From Chitinophagaceae bacterium (GTDB lineage: Bacteria; Bacteroidota; Bacteroidia; Chitinophagales; Chitinophagaceae), in NCBI GenBank assembly GCA_014379345.1, contig JACMLY010000105.1:1-64000 (forward strand): a DNA stretch of 64,000 nt. Reading direction: 5' to 3'. The notes under the pieces were generated by a model. That model searched no databases. It was given only the letters and a program-made list of their open reading frames with translations, and had not been told where the DNA came from. Both the position numbers and the translations under genes were made by a program. Below are positions 18,796 through 28,636 of the stretch, piece by piece (within the stretch, counting starts at the first letter, position 1; every line of letters starts with the position of its first letter).

Positions 18796-20055
18796 ATGGA
18801 AAATCAAATCGATGATATTGTCGGGCATTTATTCCACAAGAAGAGATTGGATGATGTATCTGAAACGGAGTTGGAACAATTCATTGCAACCTATCCCTAT
18901 TTTGCTGTGGGTCATTTCCTGCTTGCTAAAAAAACGCAGTTAACCTTTTCGCCGCGCAGTAATGAAAAAGTTGCTGCAACAGGAGTTTATTATCACAATG
19001 CATTATGGCTGCAATGGCTACTCGATCAGGATCTCTCAACTGATCAGAAAAAAACAGTTATCGAAGAATTTGTACCACACAATAATAATAATGAAGTTTT
19101 TCAGGAACAAGTGATAGATTCGGGCACGCCTGCAGATCTTCCACACGCTGAAGCCGTTGAACGGAAAGAAAACAGCGAAGCCACTGACAACGATGCATCT
19201 CCGCAAATGGACCATACATCACCCGTAGATGAACTTCCGTCAGCATCAGAAAATATCATGGAACATCTGCCTCGCATACAAGAAGAAGAAAAAGTTCCTG
19301 CATATGACACATTCAACGATAACCGGGAATTTGGAAACGGAGCCGAAAACAAATTTGATTCATCTGAACAAGACCTAAAAGTTGAGGCCGATCAAAGAAT
19401 GTACGAAGACGATCATGTAAATGATCTATCTCCAAACAGTACAATTCCCGTTGAGGAGACAGCACCGGTTAGTGATTTGCATACGGCTTCCGAACCGGAG
19501 ATCGAAGAAAATATTTCTTCGCAGATTAGTGAAGATAAACAAGTGTTTCTGGCGCCGGAAACTGAAGTCGGCGGGGATGCGCAAAAAAATTCAGAAGAAG
19601 CTGAGAGCCGTGCATCCGCTGCAAGCATAGAAAGAACATTAACTACCGCAGCCCTGATTCCAACAAAGGCAGAGCTGGAAAAAAATGATTTCAGTTTCGA
19701 ACCCTATCATACCATCGATTATTTTGCTTCGCAGGGCATAAAACTTCAGCAGGCTGATCTTTCCAAAGATAAATTCGGAAAGCAGTTAAAAAGTTTTACA
19801 GAGTGGCTGCGTAGTATGAAAAGATTGCCTCAGGCTGCGACAGAAGCAAATCTCGATGAAGCAACCCAGCAATCCATTCAGCAGATAGCGGAACATTCTT
19901 TTGAAGAAAAAGAAATTGTTACCGAAACCATGGCAGACGTCTGGATCAAACAGGGAAATAGGGAAAAAGCCATTGATACCCTGCATAAATTAAGTTTGCT
20001 TAATCCCTCTAAAAGCCATTATTTTGCAGCCAAAATAGAACAATTAAAAGTGTAG
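18796..20055 (+). CDS. Uncharacterised protein with acidic middle and TPR-like C terminus
   Basis: A 419-residue protein without a signal peptide. Residues about 1-95 are helical (VSETELEQFIATYPYFAVGHFLLAKK is split by helices); about 100-280 is low-complexity and rich in Glu, Asp, Ser and Pro; the last 140 residues are ordered and end in a TPR-like helix pair, IKQGNREKAIDTLHKLSLLNP. It sits 8 bases after lptE and 4 bases before secG, so it is very likely in their operon. Its position hints at an envelope or secretion accessory role, but no function can be assigned from sequence. Confidence 0.85.
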   Translation: MENQIDDIVGHLFHKKRLDDVSETELEQFIATYPYFAVGHFLLAKKTQLTFSPRSNEKVAATGVYYHNALWLQWLLDQDLSTDQKKTVIEEFVPHNNNNEVFQEQVIDSGTPADLPHAEAVERKENSEATDNDASPQMDHTSPVDELPSASENIMEHLPRIQEEEKVPAYDTFNDNREFGNGAENKFDSSEQDLKVEADQRMYEDDHVNDLSPNSTIPVEETAPVSDLHTASEPEIEENISSQISEDKQVFLAPETEVGGDAQKNSEEAESRASAASIERTLTTAALIPTKAELEKNDFSFEPYHTIDYFASQGIKLQQADLSKDKFGKQLKSFTEWLRSMKRLPQAATEANLDEATQQSIQQIAEHSFEEKEIVTETMADVWIKQGNREKAIDTLHKLSLLNPSKSHYFAAKIEQLKV

Positions 20056-20059
20056 TGAT

Positions 20060-20383
20060 ATGATGATCCTGTTTTTGATATTGATAATTTTAGCTTGTGT
20101 GATCATAGGCTTTTTTATACTGGTACAAAATCCAAAAGGCGGAGGCCTGGCTGGTAACATTGCTGGCTTCAGCACCCAGTTTATGGGCGTTAAGCAAACA
20201 ACCGATGTATTGGAGAAAGGAACATGGATACTGGCAGTAATGATTGCCTTGTTAAGCATTTTTTCAGCGGCTTTTATCGGCAAAGGCGGTCCTTCTGGTA
20301 ACGAACCAAATTTAAGACCTACCTCCACCCAACAGGCACCGGCTAATCAGCAGCCCGCACCCATCACACCACCCACCCGTTAA
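20060..20383 (+). CDS. secG: Preprotein translocase subunit SecG
   Basis: A 107-residue protein with two membrane helices (about 2-20 and 55-74) flanking the SecG loop with LVQNPKGGGLAGNIAG. The C terminus is a Pro/Gln-rich tail typical of Bacteroidota SecG. SecG assists SecYEG-mediated export across the inner membrane. Two adjacent ATG codons exist; the first (20060) is given. The gene starts 4 bases after its neighbour and ends 27 bases before a good intrinsic terminator, making it the likely last gene of the lptE operon. Confidence 0.95.
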   Translation: MMILFLILIILACVIIGFFILVQNPKGGGLAGNIAGFSTQFMGVKQTTDVLEKGTWILAVMIALLSIFSAAFIGKGGPSGNEPNLRPTSTQQAPANQQPAPITPPTR

Positions 20384-20410
20384 TCAAGAACTGATTGTTA
20401 TAAAATACCA

Positions 20411-20437
20411 GCCCTGCCATTATTAGCAGGGTTTTTT
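20411..20437 (+). terminator. Intrinsic terminator after secG
   Basis: A stem CCCTGC/GCAGGG with an 8-nt loop is followed directly by six T. It lies 28 bases after the secG stop codon. Confidence 0.85.
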
Positions 20438-20465
20438 AATTATTTTACAGCCAATCACAAAAATT

Positions 20466-21515
20466 ATGTGGAAGAAAATCGTAATTGTTGGTTTGCTCAT
20501 ACTCATTTTCGTGGGCCTGTTCATTGGCTGGCGTTTCTTTATGAGCAATACAAACTTCGATGAAAAATCAAAGTACTTCTATATACGCACCGGTGATGCC
20601 AATTATCAGGCGGTTTACCAATCATTTTCGGATAGCAATTTTGTCAAAAACCCTTCTTCTTTTAACCAGATCGCGAACCGCATGGAGGTATGGAATAAAT
20701 TACGGCCGGGTAAATACGAAATTAAAAAAGGAATGAGCCTGTTTGAGATCGCAAAAATGTTCCGAAACGGCAAACAAGCTCCAGTAAACCTGACGATCAC
20801 CAAAATACGAACCAGGGAACAATTGGCCGGAATGATCGGCCGACGATTTGAATGCGACTCCGCCGCCATGATCCGGTTTATGACAAACACTGATTCTTTA
20901 AAAGAGTTTGGATTGGATAGCAATATTGTAATGACAGCCGTGTTTCCCAATACATATACGTATCTATGGAATTCCACCCCTTCGAATATTTTTTCTAAAT
21001 TATATGCTGAACATAAAAAAGTATGGACTGCTGAGCGCCGGCAATTGGCTCAACAACATGGACTGAATCCTGCAACTACATATATCCTCGCATCTATCAT
21101 TGAAGAAGAAACGAATCTGAGGGAAGATAAAGGCAATATGGCCAGTGTATACATGAACCGTATGAGTAAAGGGATCAAACTTGGCGCCGACCCAACGGTG
21201 AAGTTTGCGTTAAAAGATTTTTCGCTGAAGCGTATTTATGAAAAACACACAGCAGTTGAATCCCCGTACAATACGTACCGGAATTTTGGGTTGCCGCCCG
21301 GCCCCATTTGTACACCATCGCTGGAAACAATTGATGAAGTATTGCATTCCCCTTCGACCAATTATCTTTTCTTTGTTGCCAAAAGCGACTTTTCACAAAG
21401 ACATGTATTTACGGAAACCTATGCTGATCATCTGAAGTACGCGAAAGAATATCATAAAGCCCTTGACCAGTTGATCCAAAAAAAACAAGCTGCTAAAGAA
21501 GATACCGGCGAATAA
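20466..21515 (+). CDS. mltG: Endolytic murein transglycosylase MltG (YceG)
   Basis: A 349-residue protein with one N-terminal membrane helix (about 4-25), a LysM-like subdomain (GKYEIKKGMSLFEIAKMFRNG) and the YceG catalytic domain. The catalytic glutamate lies in ASIIEEETN near residue 217, followed by the family block ASVYMNRMSKGIKLGADPTV and PYNTYRNFGLPPGPI. MltG cuts nascent glycan strands in the periplasm and sets their length. The gene begins after the secG terminator and overlaps nothing; the BrkB-type gene starts 3 bases after its stop and is probably co-transcribed. Confidence 0.96.
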   Translation: MWKKIVIVGLLILIFVGLFIGWRFFMSNTNFDEKSKYFYIRTGDANYQAVYQSFSDSNFVKNPSSFNQIANRMEVWNKLRPGKYEIKKGMSLFEIAKMFRNGKQAPVNLTITKIRTREQLAGMIGRRFECDSAAMIRFMTNTDSLKEFGLDSNIVMTAVFPNTYTYLWNSTPSNIFSKLYAEHKKVWTAERRQLAQQHGLNPATTYILASIIEEETNLREDKGNMASVYMNRMSKGIKLGADPTVKFALKDFSLKRIYEKHTAVESPYNTYRNFGLPPGPICTPSLETIDEVLHSPSTNYLFFVAKSDFSQRHVFTETYADHLKYAKEYHKALDQLIQKKQAAKEDTGE

Positions 21516-21518
21516 ACC

Positions 21519-22511
21519 ATGACAAAACTCGAACGCATCATACTAAACTTTTCTGTAGTTCGGTTTTTAATAAACAAAAGTAAACACATTATTTTACCTG
21601 GTTTTGATGGCGTACCACTCTATGATGTCATCGTATTTTTCTTAAGCCAGGTACGGAGGGTGGGCTTGAACCAGAGAGCCGAAGCGGTTTCCTTCAATTT
21701 CCTGATGGCCATTCCGGCGGCTACAATTTTTTTGTGCACACTTATCCCCTATCTACCGGTTTCAAAACAGGTGACTGATGAATTATTAGTGCTGACAAAA
21801 GATATTTTCAGGAGCGGTGACACGTATGAGTTCGTGTCACAATTCCTGAAGGATTTCCTGATGACACCCCGGAGCGGACTTCTGTCAATCGGTTTCGTGC
21901 TGGCAGTTTACTACGCTTCCAATTCCATGATGGGCATTATGTATTCTTTTAATAAATCTCTCCTCAGTGCAAGCAAAAAGAATTTTTTGCAAATGAGATG
22001 GATGGCTGTTAAACTCACAACTGTTTTAATTTTGCTGATCATTGCCACGGTCATATTATTGATCACCCAGGGTAAGCTCGCCCAGGTTTTATTCGATTGG
22101 CTTGACATTAAGAATAAGTTTTTGATTTTCTTAATATTTTCTGTGCGATGGATTGTTATCGGAGCATTATTTTTTTATTCAGTAGCCATCACTTACAAGT
22201 ATGCGCCTGCCATGCACAAGCGCTGGAGACTTTCCTCACCGGGAGCCATCTTTGCCACGTTCCTGCTGGTTGTTACTAATTTTGCATTTTCTTTCTGGGT
22301 GAACCATTTCAGTACTTATAATAAAGTATATGGTTCTATCGGAACGATCCTGATTATCATGGTGCTGATATATATCAACTCACTCTTGTTGCTTATTGGC
22401 TACGAACTGAATGTGAGCATTCATTCACTGAAGGCAATGGCCGAAGAAAGGCAGAAGGCTGAACTGCAACAGCAACCGGCGGCTGAAAAGAAAATGGTTG
22501 ACAATGCTTAG
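21519..22511 (+). CDS. YihY/virulence factor BrkB family membrane protein
   Basis: A 330-residue integral membrane protein with six helices. Family features are the AVSFNFLMAIPAATIF block near residue 56, FLMTPRSGLLSIGFVLAVYYASNSM in the middle, and the late helix pair with GTILIIMVLIYINSLLLLIGYELN. The charged C-terminal tail (about 300-330) is cytoplasmic. YihY/BrkB proteins are widespread; a transport or envelope-biogenesis role has been proposed but is not established. Tight linkage to mltG (3-base gap) suggests joint expression. Confidence 0.93.
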   Translation: MTKLERIILNFSVVRFLINKSKHIILPGFDGVPLYDVIVFFLSQVRRVGLNQRAEAVSFNFLMAIPAATIFLCTLIPYLPVSKQVTDELLVLTKDIFRSGDTYEFVSQFLKDFLMTPRSGLLSIGFVLAVYYASNSMMGIMYSFNKSLLSASKKNFLQMRWMAVKLTTVLILLIIATVILLITQGKLAQVLFDWLDIKNKFLIFLIFSVRWIVIGALFFYSVAITYKYAPAMHKRWRLSSPGAIFATFLLVVTNFAFSFWVNHFSTYNKVYGSIGTILIIMVLIYINSLLLLIGYELNVSIHSLKAMAEERQKAELQQQPAAEKKMVDNA

Positions 22512-22599
22512 CCGCTCACCATTTTTTTGAGCCAACAAAAATAAAAAGTGGTTTTCGGGCTTGATTTTTGTTAAGCTTTGTGAAATAAAACGTTTGTAT

Positions 22600-23250
22600 A
22601 TGAAAGCTGTTCTTCTTCCTAAAAGCTCACCCTGGCTGAGCCAGTGGCAAAAAATATTACTCGCGGTAATGCTGTTACCCGCCCTTTCGTTACTGTCGTT
22701 TTCCCTCAAAGAAAAAAATCTTCCTATTGGCGCCGAATTACCAAAAGCTGATGTTAAACTGCGTGATATAACCGGTAAAGAGATTACCCTGAAAACCTCC
22801 ATGAAGGAAAATGGTTTACTGGTTATGTTCAGTTGCAATACCTGTCCTGTCGTTGTTAAAAACCAGGGTCGTGCAAAAGAAATTTGCCAATACTCATTAT
22901 CAAAAAATGTGGGTGTGGTAGTATTAAATTCTAATGAAGCAAACAGAAACGACGATGAATCATTGGATGCTATGAAGAACTATGCAAAAGCACAGGCCTA
23001 CAGCTGGTATTATGCAGTAGATAAGAATAGTGAACTGGCAGATGCTTTCGGCGCTAACCGGACACCTGAATGTTTTTTATTTGATAAGAATGGAAAACTG
23101 GTATACCATGGTGCTATTGATAACAACCCGAATGATGAGGGCAATGTGAGCAGGCATCATCTAAAGGAAGCAGTCGATGAATTAGTAAACGGAAAAGATG
23201 TGAGTGTAAAGGAAACAAGGAGTGTTGGTTGTAATATCAAAAGGATGTAA
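22600..23250 (+). CDS. Membrane-anchored redoxin (AhpC/TSA-like thioredoxin fold)
   Basis: A 216-residue protein from the ATG at 22600; an upstream TTG in frame is less likely. A hydrophobic signal or anchor occupies about 16-34. The redoxin domain shows the reactive CNTCP motif in MFSCNTCPVVVKNQG, a cis-proline region NRTPECFLFDKNGKLVYHG, and a final helix AVDELVNGKDV. It likely reduces or oxidises thiols in the periplasm. It converges on a TlpA-like thioredoxin gene, giving two thioredoxin-fold proteins side by side on opposite strands. Confidence 0.88.
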   Translation: MKAVLLPKSSPWLSQWQKILLAVMLLPALSLLSFSLKEKNLPIGAELPKADVKLRDITGKEITLKTSMKENGLLVMFSCNTCPVVVKNQGRAKEICQYSLSKNVGVVVLNSNEANRNDDESLDAMKNYAKAQAYSWYYAVDKNSELADAFGANRTPECFLFDKNGKLVYHGAIDNNPNDEGNVSRHHLKEAVDELVNGKDVSVKETRSVGCNIKRM

Positions 23251-23274
23251 ACGCGCCCCGTTTTTAAAATCATG

Positions 23275-23306
23275 AGCCTTCCCCGAGAATACCGGGAAGG
23301 CTTTTT
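23275..23306 (+). terminator. Intrinsic terminator after the redoxin gene
   Basis: A 9-bp stem AGCCTTCCC/GGGAAGGCT (23275-23283 with 23294-23302) is followed by a T run, 25 bases after the stop codon at 23250. Confidence 0.85.
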
Positions 23307-23364
23307 CATATTAATAATCGCCGATACCGTGTACGTTTTTACACGTCGTGTCCGTTGTGCCTTC

Positions 23365-23421
23365 CGTCGTGTTCTTTGAGAACCCTGTGGTTTTGAATCG
23401 GTGTTCACGAAGAACACGACG
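23365..23421. repeat. Inverted CGTCGTGTTCTT repeat between convergent genes
   Basis: Twelve-nt perfect arms at 23365-23376 and 23410-23421, 5 bases from the end of the facing tlpA-like gene. The surrounding words (CACGACG, GTGTTC) belong to the same kind of word-like inverted repeats found in other gaps. Confidence 0.65.
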
Positions 23422-23425
23422 AATT

Positions 23426-23908
23426 CTATTCTTTTACCTGTGCTTTTACCTCGGCTTCAACCTGGAGGGGCGTCAGTTGCCGGTCAAAAAATTTTCGGTA
23501 ATTGGTTTTATTATTTATAAATAAAGTGGCCGGAATGCTTCCGTTCCATTTGGAATCAATTTTAGCACAGAAAAGATCGGCATTGGTTTCATTGAGCCAA
23601 TAAAGACTGGCCTTGAAATTTCTCCTTTTCACAAAGGTTTCCAAAGCTGCAGGGTACGATTCCTTAAAATCAAGGCTTACCAGCACCAGCTCCACTTTTT
23701 GATCCGCATATTTTTTAACGGTTTCCTGGAAATACGGAATCTCATGCAAACACGGAATACACCAGGTTGCCCAGAAACTGATGATCACAGGATGATCCGT
23801 TTTTTGAATGATATCTTCAATTTCAGCGATCTGTACTTTTTTTACCTGTTGGCTAACGACTTTTAAAGCGAACATCAGCACACAAGCAAACATCAAACTC
23901 TTTTTCAT
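23426..23908 (-). CDS. TlpA-like thioredoxin family protein
   Basis: A 160-residue exported protein: signal peptide about 1-19 (MKKSLMFACVLMFALKVVSQ), then a TlpA/ResA-like domain. The active site is WCIPC in FWATWCIPCLHEIPYF, the cis-proline lies in SIPATLFINN, and the KVELVLVSLDF strand is typical of TlpA. It would act on disulfides in the periplasm, for example in cytochrome or envelope-protein maturation. Single gene, facing the redoxin gene; no operon partner is seen. Confidence 0.92.
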   Translation of the reverse strand: MKKSLMFACVLMFALKVVSQQVKKVQIAEIEDIIQKTDHPVIISFWATWCIPCLHEIPYFQETVKKYADQKVELVLVSLDFKESYPAALETFVKRRNFKASLYWLNETNADLFCAKIDSKWNGSIPATLFINNKTNYRKFFDRQLTPLQVEAEVKAQVKE

Positions 23909-24052
23909 GCAATTTTTACTTTTTTAAAGGGGTCGAACAAAAATAATCATTCGAATTTACAGGCCTTGTTAAACACCCCGGACATTCCATTTCTACCGAT
24001 GGATCAATTAAGTGTAATTTGCACATTCTCTATGTATTTGGAGCTTTTCCCC

Positions 24053-24060
24053 TATTTTTG
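24053..24060 (+). promoter_or_regulatory. Probable -7 box for the membrane pyrophosphatase gene
   Basis: TATTTTTG matches TAnnTTTG exactly and lies 31 bases before the ATG at 24092. A TTTG occurs at 24037-24040, closer than the usual -33 spacing, so only the -7 part is claimed. Confidence 0.5.
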
Positions 24061-24091
24061 CGGCCTTAATTTTCAATAAGAATTGTTGCTT

Positions 24092-26338
24092 ATGGACAAA
24101 TTGATCTATCTCGTTCCCGTGATGGGCGCTATCGGCTTACTGTACACTTTTATCAAATTTAACTGGGTTTCAAAGCAGGATGCCGGTTCAGACCGCATGA
24201 AAGAGATTGCAAAATACATTCAGGAGGGAGCGATGGCGTTCTTAAAAGCGGAGTATAAGATCCTGGCCTATTTTGTAGTGATAGCAGCATTATTATTGGG
24301 AATAATGGGGTATAGCAATGCCGACAGTCATTGGAGTATTGCTCTTGCCTTTATCATGGGAGCCATTTTCAGTGCAATGGCTGGTTTCATCGGAATGAGA
24401 ATAGCCACCAAGGCGAATGTACGTACCGCCCAGGCAGCCCGCTCCAGTTTGAAAAAAGCACTGGCGGTATCTTTTACCGGCGGTTCGGTCATGGGTCTCG
24501 GAGTAGCCGGCCTGGCCGTTTTAGGATTAGGCGGTTTGTTTATTATATTAAAAGCAATTTTTGCGGATGGATTTGCAGTCGATACCGTGGAAATGGAAAG
24601 AACAATCGAGGTTCTTACAGGATTTTCATTAGGCGCTGAAAGCATTGCCCTGTTTGCCCGGGTAGGCGGCGGAATTTACACCAAGGCCGCCGATGTGGGG
24701 GCTGACCTGGTGGGTAAGGTAGAAGCAGGCATCCCCGAAGATGATCCGAGGAACCCTGCGACGATCGCTGATAATGTAGGTGACAATGTAGGTGATGTAG
24801 CCGGGATGGGTGCGGATCTATTCGGATCATATGTTGCCACCGTTCTTGCCACCATGGTGTTGGGAAGAGAAACAACCATCCCGCAGGAGGCTCTCAATGA
24901 ATTCGGCGATATGGCCCCGATCCTGCTTCCTATGATGATTGCAGGTGTTGGTGTGTTGTTTTCAATCATTGGTACTTTCTTCGTAAAAATTTCTGATAAA
25001 GCGGGCCTCAATACAGATGCAGTGCAGAAGGCCTTAAATATGGGCAACTGGGGATCGATCGTATTGACAGCTATCGCTTCTTACTTCCTTGTGCATTGGC
25101 TGTTGCCTGATAATTTAAGCCTTCGTGGTTTTGACTTTACGCCCGATCGCGTTTTTGGCGCAATTGCCGTTGGTTTGGTGGTGGGAACTTTAATGAGCCT
25201 GATCACCGAATACTATACAGCCATGGGAAAGCGGCCGGTGAATAGTATTATTCGTCAATCAGCCACCGGACACGCCACAAATGTGATAGGTGGGCTGGCA
25301 GTAGGCATGGAAAGCACCTTCCTGCCAATAATCGTACTGGCCGCTGGAATTTATGGAAGCTATGAATTTGCAGGCTTGTACGGTGTGGCCATTGCTGCCG
25401 CAGGCATGATGGCAACCACCGCCATGCAACTAGCCATTGACGCATTCGGTCCTATCGCAGACAATGCCGGGGGAATTGCTGAAATGAGTGAATTGCCGAA
25501 AGACGTTCGTGAAAAAACCGATATACTGGACGCGGTTGGAAATACTACAGCGGCTACCGGTAAAGGATTTGCAATTGCTTCCGCCGCATTGACGGCATTG
25601 GCTTTGTTTGCTGCTTTTGTAGGCATTGCCGGCATCGATGGAATTGATATCTATAAAGCTGATGTTTTAGCTTGTTTATTTGTGGGTGGAATGATCCCAT
25701 TCATATTCTCGTCACTGGCTATCCGAGCTGTAGGAGAGGCAGCCATGGCAATGGTGGAAGAAGTAAGAAGGCAGTTCCGCACGATTCCCGGGATCATGGA
25801 AGGCACTGGTAAACCCGAATACGATAAATGCGTTGCCATTTCTACAGAAGCGTCTATTAGAAAAATGATGCTGCCGGGAGCCATCACAATATTATCCCCC
25901 CTGATCATCGGTTTTACGATGGGACCCGAAGCATTGGGTGGATTCTTAGCAGGTGCTACCGTTAGCGGGGTTCTGATGGGCATGTTCCAGAACAACGCCG
26001 GTGGGGCCTGGGATAATGCAAAAAAATCTTTTGAAAAAGGGGTAGAGATCAATGGAGAAATGTATTATAAAAAGTCGGAACCTCACAAAGCCTCGGTGAC
26101 CGGTGATACTGTAGGTGATCCTTTTAAGGATACATCAGGACCTTCCATGAATATCCTGATCAAATTAATGTCGATCGTTTCGTTGGTGATCGCCCCAACC
26201 CTGGCTTCTATTTTTGAAACAGGCGGAAATCATGCAGGCAGAAAACAAACTCATAAAGAAGTTGTGATAAGTTCAGAGGCTGGCGAAAATCCAAAGATGT
26301 TGAAACCGTCCAAAAACGTTTTGCTTATAAAAGAATGA
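24092..26338 (+). CDS. hppA: Membrane-bound ion-pumping pyrophosphatase
   Basis: A 748-residue, many-helix membrane pyrophosphatase that couples PPi hydrolysis to H+ or Na+ transport. The catalytic loop contains [20 protein letters not shown] followed by [20 protein letters not shown], and the second acidic loop has [26 protein letters not shown] carries alanine where potassium-independent enzymes have lysine, so a potassium-dependent enzyme, possibly sodium-pumping, is inferred. The ATG at 24092 is preferred to two TTG codons just upstream. About 40 polar residues extend past the last helix. A stand-alone gene between a promoter box and a distal hairpin. Confidence 0.96.
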   Translation: MDKLIYLVPVMGAIGLLYTFIKFNWVSKQDAGSDRMKEIAKYIQEGAMAFLKAEYKILAYFVVIAALLLGIMGYSNADSHWSIALAFIMGAIFSAMAGFIGMRIATKANVRTAQAARSSLKKALAVSFTGGSVMGLGVAGLAVLGLGGLFIILKAIFADGFAVDTVEMERTIEVLTGFSLGAESIALFARVGGGIYTKAADVGADLVGKVEAGIPEDDPRNPATIADNVGDNVGDVAGMGADLFGSYVATVLATMVLGRETTIPQEALNEFGDMAPILLPMMIAGVGVLFSIIGTFFVKISDKAGLNTDAVQKALNMGNWGSIVLTAIASYFLVHWLLPDNLSLRGFDFTPDRVFGAIAVGLVVGTLMSLITEYYTAMGKRPVNSIIRQSATGHATNVIGGLAVGMESTFLPIIVLAAGIYGSYEFAGLYGVAIAAAGMMATTAMQLAIDAFGPIADNAGGIAEMSELPKDVREKTDILDAVGNTTAATGKGFAIASAALTALALFAAFVGIAGIDGIDIYKADVLACLFVGGMIPFIFSSLAIRAVGEAAMAMVEEVRRQFRTIPGIMEGTGKPEYDKCVAISTEASIRKMMLPGAITILSPLIIGFTMGPEALGGFLAGATVSGVLMGMFQNNAGGAWDNAKKSFEKGVEINGEMYYKKSEPHKASVTGDTVGDPFKDTSGPSMNILIKLMSIVSLVIAPTLASIFETGGNHAGRKQTHKEVVISSEAGENPKMLKPSKNVLLIKE

Positions 26339-26962
26339 TATTCGTCTATCGCTGGTGAATGGATAAAGTGGTAGAAGAACCGGACAGATTTTCATTTATT
26401 TTTACCAGACGATTGATTTCCATAAGGCTACTAATCATACCAAATACCAAAAGTCCTGATGTTTCTACATCGGGACTTTGCTTGAATGCACCTTTACAGT
26501 ATCTGAACCCAGGATCATTTCGTTGAGAATCGCATTCAGACCTGAGTCATGCCGCTCCTACGGAGCGGATTGAGGATGAAATGTATTTTCTACAAAGATG
26601 AAATTCCTGACGGCGTGTTTGTGTGCCGGTGGTAAAATCTGATTGTAATACGAGCTCCACTATCTGCTAGTTTTGGGGTTGATGGAAGAGAATCGCTGAG
26701 GATACTTATAAATGTGAGGTAAAAACAGGCTATTTTAAATTGGAAAAGGTATTTGCCGGTAGAAGAGGACCGGAAAATTGATACTGAATACTGATATAGT
26801 GGCGATTATTTTCTACAAATCGGCTTCATTACAGGTAATTCGCCTATAACTTATAGGAAGCGTTGAAGAAAATTTTCATATAAACGTTCATAATGATGGC
26901 TTGAAAAATGCAGGGTATGAGTGAAATTAATTCAATCGGATCCGGCTAGAATCAGAGTGTAC
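26339..26962 (+). other. Long intergenic region after hppA
   Basis: A 624-base gap with no credible gene on either strand. It holds a terminator-like hairpin (26451-26478) and a copy of the CTCCTACGGAG word at about 26550-26562, also seen at 37382-37397. The last 100 bases should carry the promoter of the kinase-like gene. Confidence 0.6.
26451..26478 (+). terminator. Possible terminator hairpin after hppA
   Basis: A 12-bp stem AAGTCCTGATGT/ACATCGGGACTT with one G-T pair and a TTCT loop. It is 113 bases past the stop and the T run is short, so efficiency is uncertain; it could also work on the other strand. Confidence 0.5.
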
Positions 26963-28432
26963 ATGAAATTCAACATATTAATTCATTCACTGTTGAGGCC
27001 TTTGCTTCCTGTTTGTGCAGGCGTATCTTGTTTTATTTCTGGTTCCCACACCCAGGCACAGGATTCAGTGATCGTGGCTGCAAGCACAAAATATATAAAC
27101 TGCTCACCTGTGAGGGTTTTATTTATTGGAAAAAATTATCGCAGAGAATGGTCTACCCCGGTTAAAATGCCCGTGTTTCATTTAAAAAAACACCAGGGAG
27201 GTTTTAAGATTAAAGAGTTGGGCGGAGGACAACAAACCAAAAGCCTTCGGTTGCTCGACAAAAATGGCCAGGAATGGGTGCTGCGTTCAACAGATAAGGA
27301 TGTAGCAAAAGCGATGGAAGTAGCGATAAAAAACAAATTTGTCAGTAGAATGGTAAAGAATCCTGTTCAGGATCTTATTTCGGCATCACATCCTTATGGA
27401 AGTCTTACCGTATCAGATCTTGCCAGAGCGGCCGGAGTTATTGTTGCCCGACCTAAATTATTCTTTGTGCCCGATGACCCTGACTTCGGAGAATACAGAA
27501 GTCTTTTCGCCAATACAGTCTGTTTTCTGGAAGACAGAGAGCCTACTCCTGATCAATCAGAACCAGAGAGTACAGAGGATGTTATGGAGAAAGTTTTTAA
27601 AAAGAATGATCATCAACTATTACAACAGAATGTATTAAGGGCCCGTCTTCTCGATATGTTAATAGCAGATTGGGACAGGCACCAGGATCAATGGAAATGG
27701 GGCGTTCAGAAAAAAGGTGAAACAACTTATTATTACCCGATTCCCAAAGACCGCGACTTTGCATATTTTAAATCAAATGGATTGCTGGTTTTATTTGCGT
27801 CGATGACCGTTCTGCCGCATATGCACAGTTTCACCAACGATGGTTCAGCGCTCAAAAAGTTAAGCAATAAAACATGGGAAATGGATGCTCAATGGCTCAA
27901 TCAACTCGATGAGAAAGACTGGAAAAATGCCATCATTCAATTTCAAAATAAGCTTACAGACAGTGTGATTGAAATGGCCGTAAAAAAAATTCCGGCCGAA
28001 GTGTATGCTATCAGTGGCAAAAAACTGGAAAGGAAATTAAAGAACAGAAGAAATGGTTTGCTTGAACACGCAATGAATTACTATCGCTTTCTTGCCACAA
28101 ATGCATTTATTATAGGAAGCGATGAACAGGAATTTTTTACAATCGAAAAAGCGGGCGATAATATTACAGTAACTGCTTCGCGGAATGGGTCTGAGGATAA
28201 AAACAAGATCATCTATCAACGGACATTCAATCAAAGACACACTAAGAAAATAGTCATCATGGGACTGGATGGAAATGATCATTTTGACATTAATGAAAAT
28301 GTTTCTTCCTCTATTAAACTTCAATTGGAAGGTGGTGATGGCAATGATGTATATAGCGTAAAAGGAAAAATAAAAACAAAAATTGAAGACGATCATAACT
28401 CGCCCGCCAAAATAGTTTTAGCCCAAAAATAA
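26963..28432 (+). CDS. Exported atypical-kinase-like protein with RTX-like C-terminal repeats
   Basis: A 489-residue protein counted from the ATG at 26963, which gives a signal peptide ending near SHTQAQ; a GTG 14 codons upstream is the alternative. The middle resembles the module found between phosphoesterase and beta-barrel parts of large Bacteroidota outer-membrane proteins: GGGQQTKSLRL, EWVLRSTDKD (104-113), HPYGSL, LFFVPDDPDFGEYR. DMLIADWDRHQDQW (D236, D238-R-H240) and PKDRDFAYF (D263, D265) mimic the catalytic loop and metal-binding aspartates of HipA/Fam20C-like kinases. GLDGNDHFDI and GGDGNDVYSV near 434 and 457 look like calcium-binding RTX turns. There is no barrel. Kinase activity is inference. 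Confidence 0.7.
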   Translation: MKFNILIHSLLRPLLPVCAGVSCFISGSHTQAQDSVIVAASTKYINCSPVRVLFIGKNYRREWSTPVKMPVFHLKKHQGGFKIKELGGGQQTKSLRLLDKNGQEWVLRSTDKDVAKAMEVAIKNKFVSRMVKNPVQDLISASHPYGSLTVSDLARAAGVIVARPKLFFVPDDPDFGEYRSLFANTVCFLEDREPTPDQSEPESTEDVMEKVFKKNDHQLLQQNVLRARLLDMLIADWDRHQDQWKWGVQKKGETTYYYPIPKDRDFAYFKSNGLLVLFASMTVLPHMHSFTNDGSALKKLSNKTWEMDAQWLNQLDEKDWKNAIIQFQNKLTDSVIEMAVKKIPAEVYAISGKKLERKLKNRRNGLLEHAMNYYRFLATNAFIIGSDEQEFFTIEKAGDNITVTASRNGSEDKNKIIYQRTFNQRHTKKIVIMGLDGNDHFDINENVSSSIKLQLEGGDGNDVYSVKGKIKTKIEDDHNSPAKIVLAQK

Positions 28433-28442
28433 CCTCAGTGCG

Positions 28443-28560
28443 CCTCTGTGCGCTTTCCCTCCGTTACCTCCTCTGTGGTTAAAAAACTCTTGCAACGTTA
28501 GACTCTTTATATGCAGTACCAAAGTCAACCACAGGATGCAACGGAGGGAAGGCACAGAGG
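28443..28560. repeat. Imperfect inverted CACAGAGG-word repeat
   Basis: Left arm 28443-28480 (CCTCTGTGCGCTTTCCCTCC...) and right arm 28527-28560 (...GGAGGGAAGGCACAGAGG) pair imperfectly. It begins 10 bases after the kinase-like gene. CACAGAGG words recur at about 39607-39627. Confidence 0.65.
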
Positions 28561-28636
28561 CTCTGATTTAGCCAATGTTGATGATAACAACATTCACCCG
28601 GAAATTGCGTAATTTGTAGGTATAACGATTGTAGTC

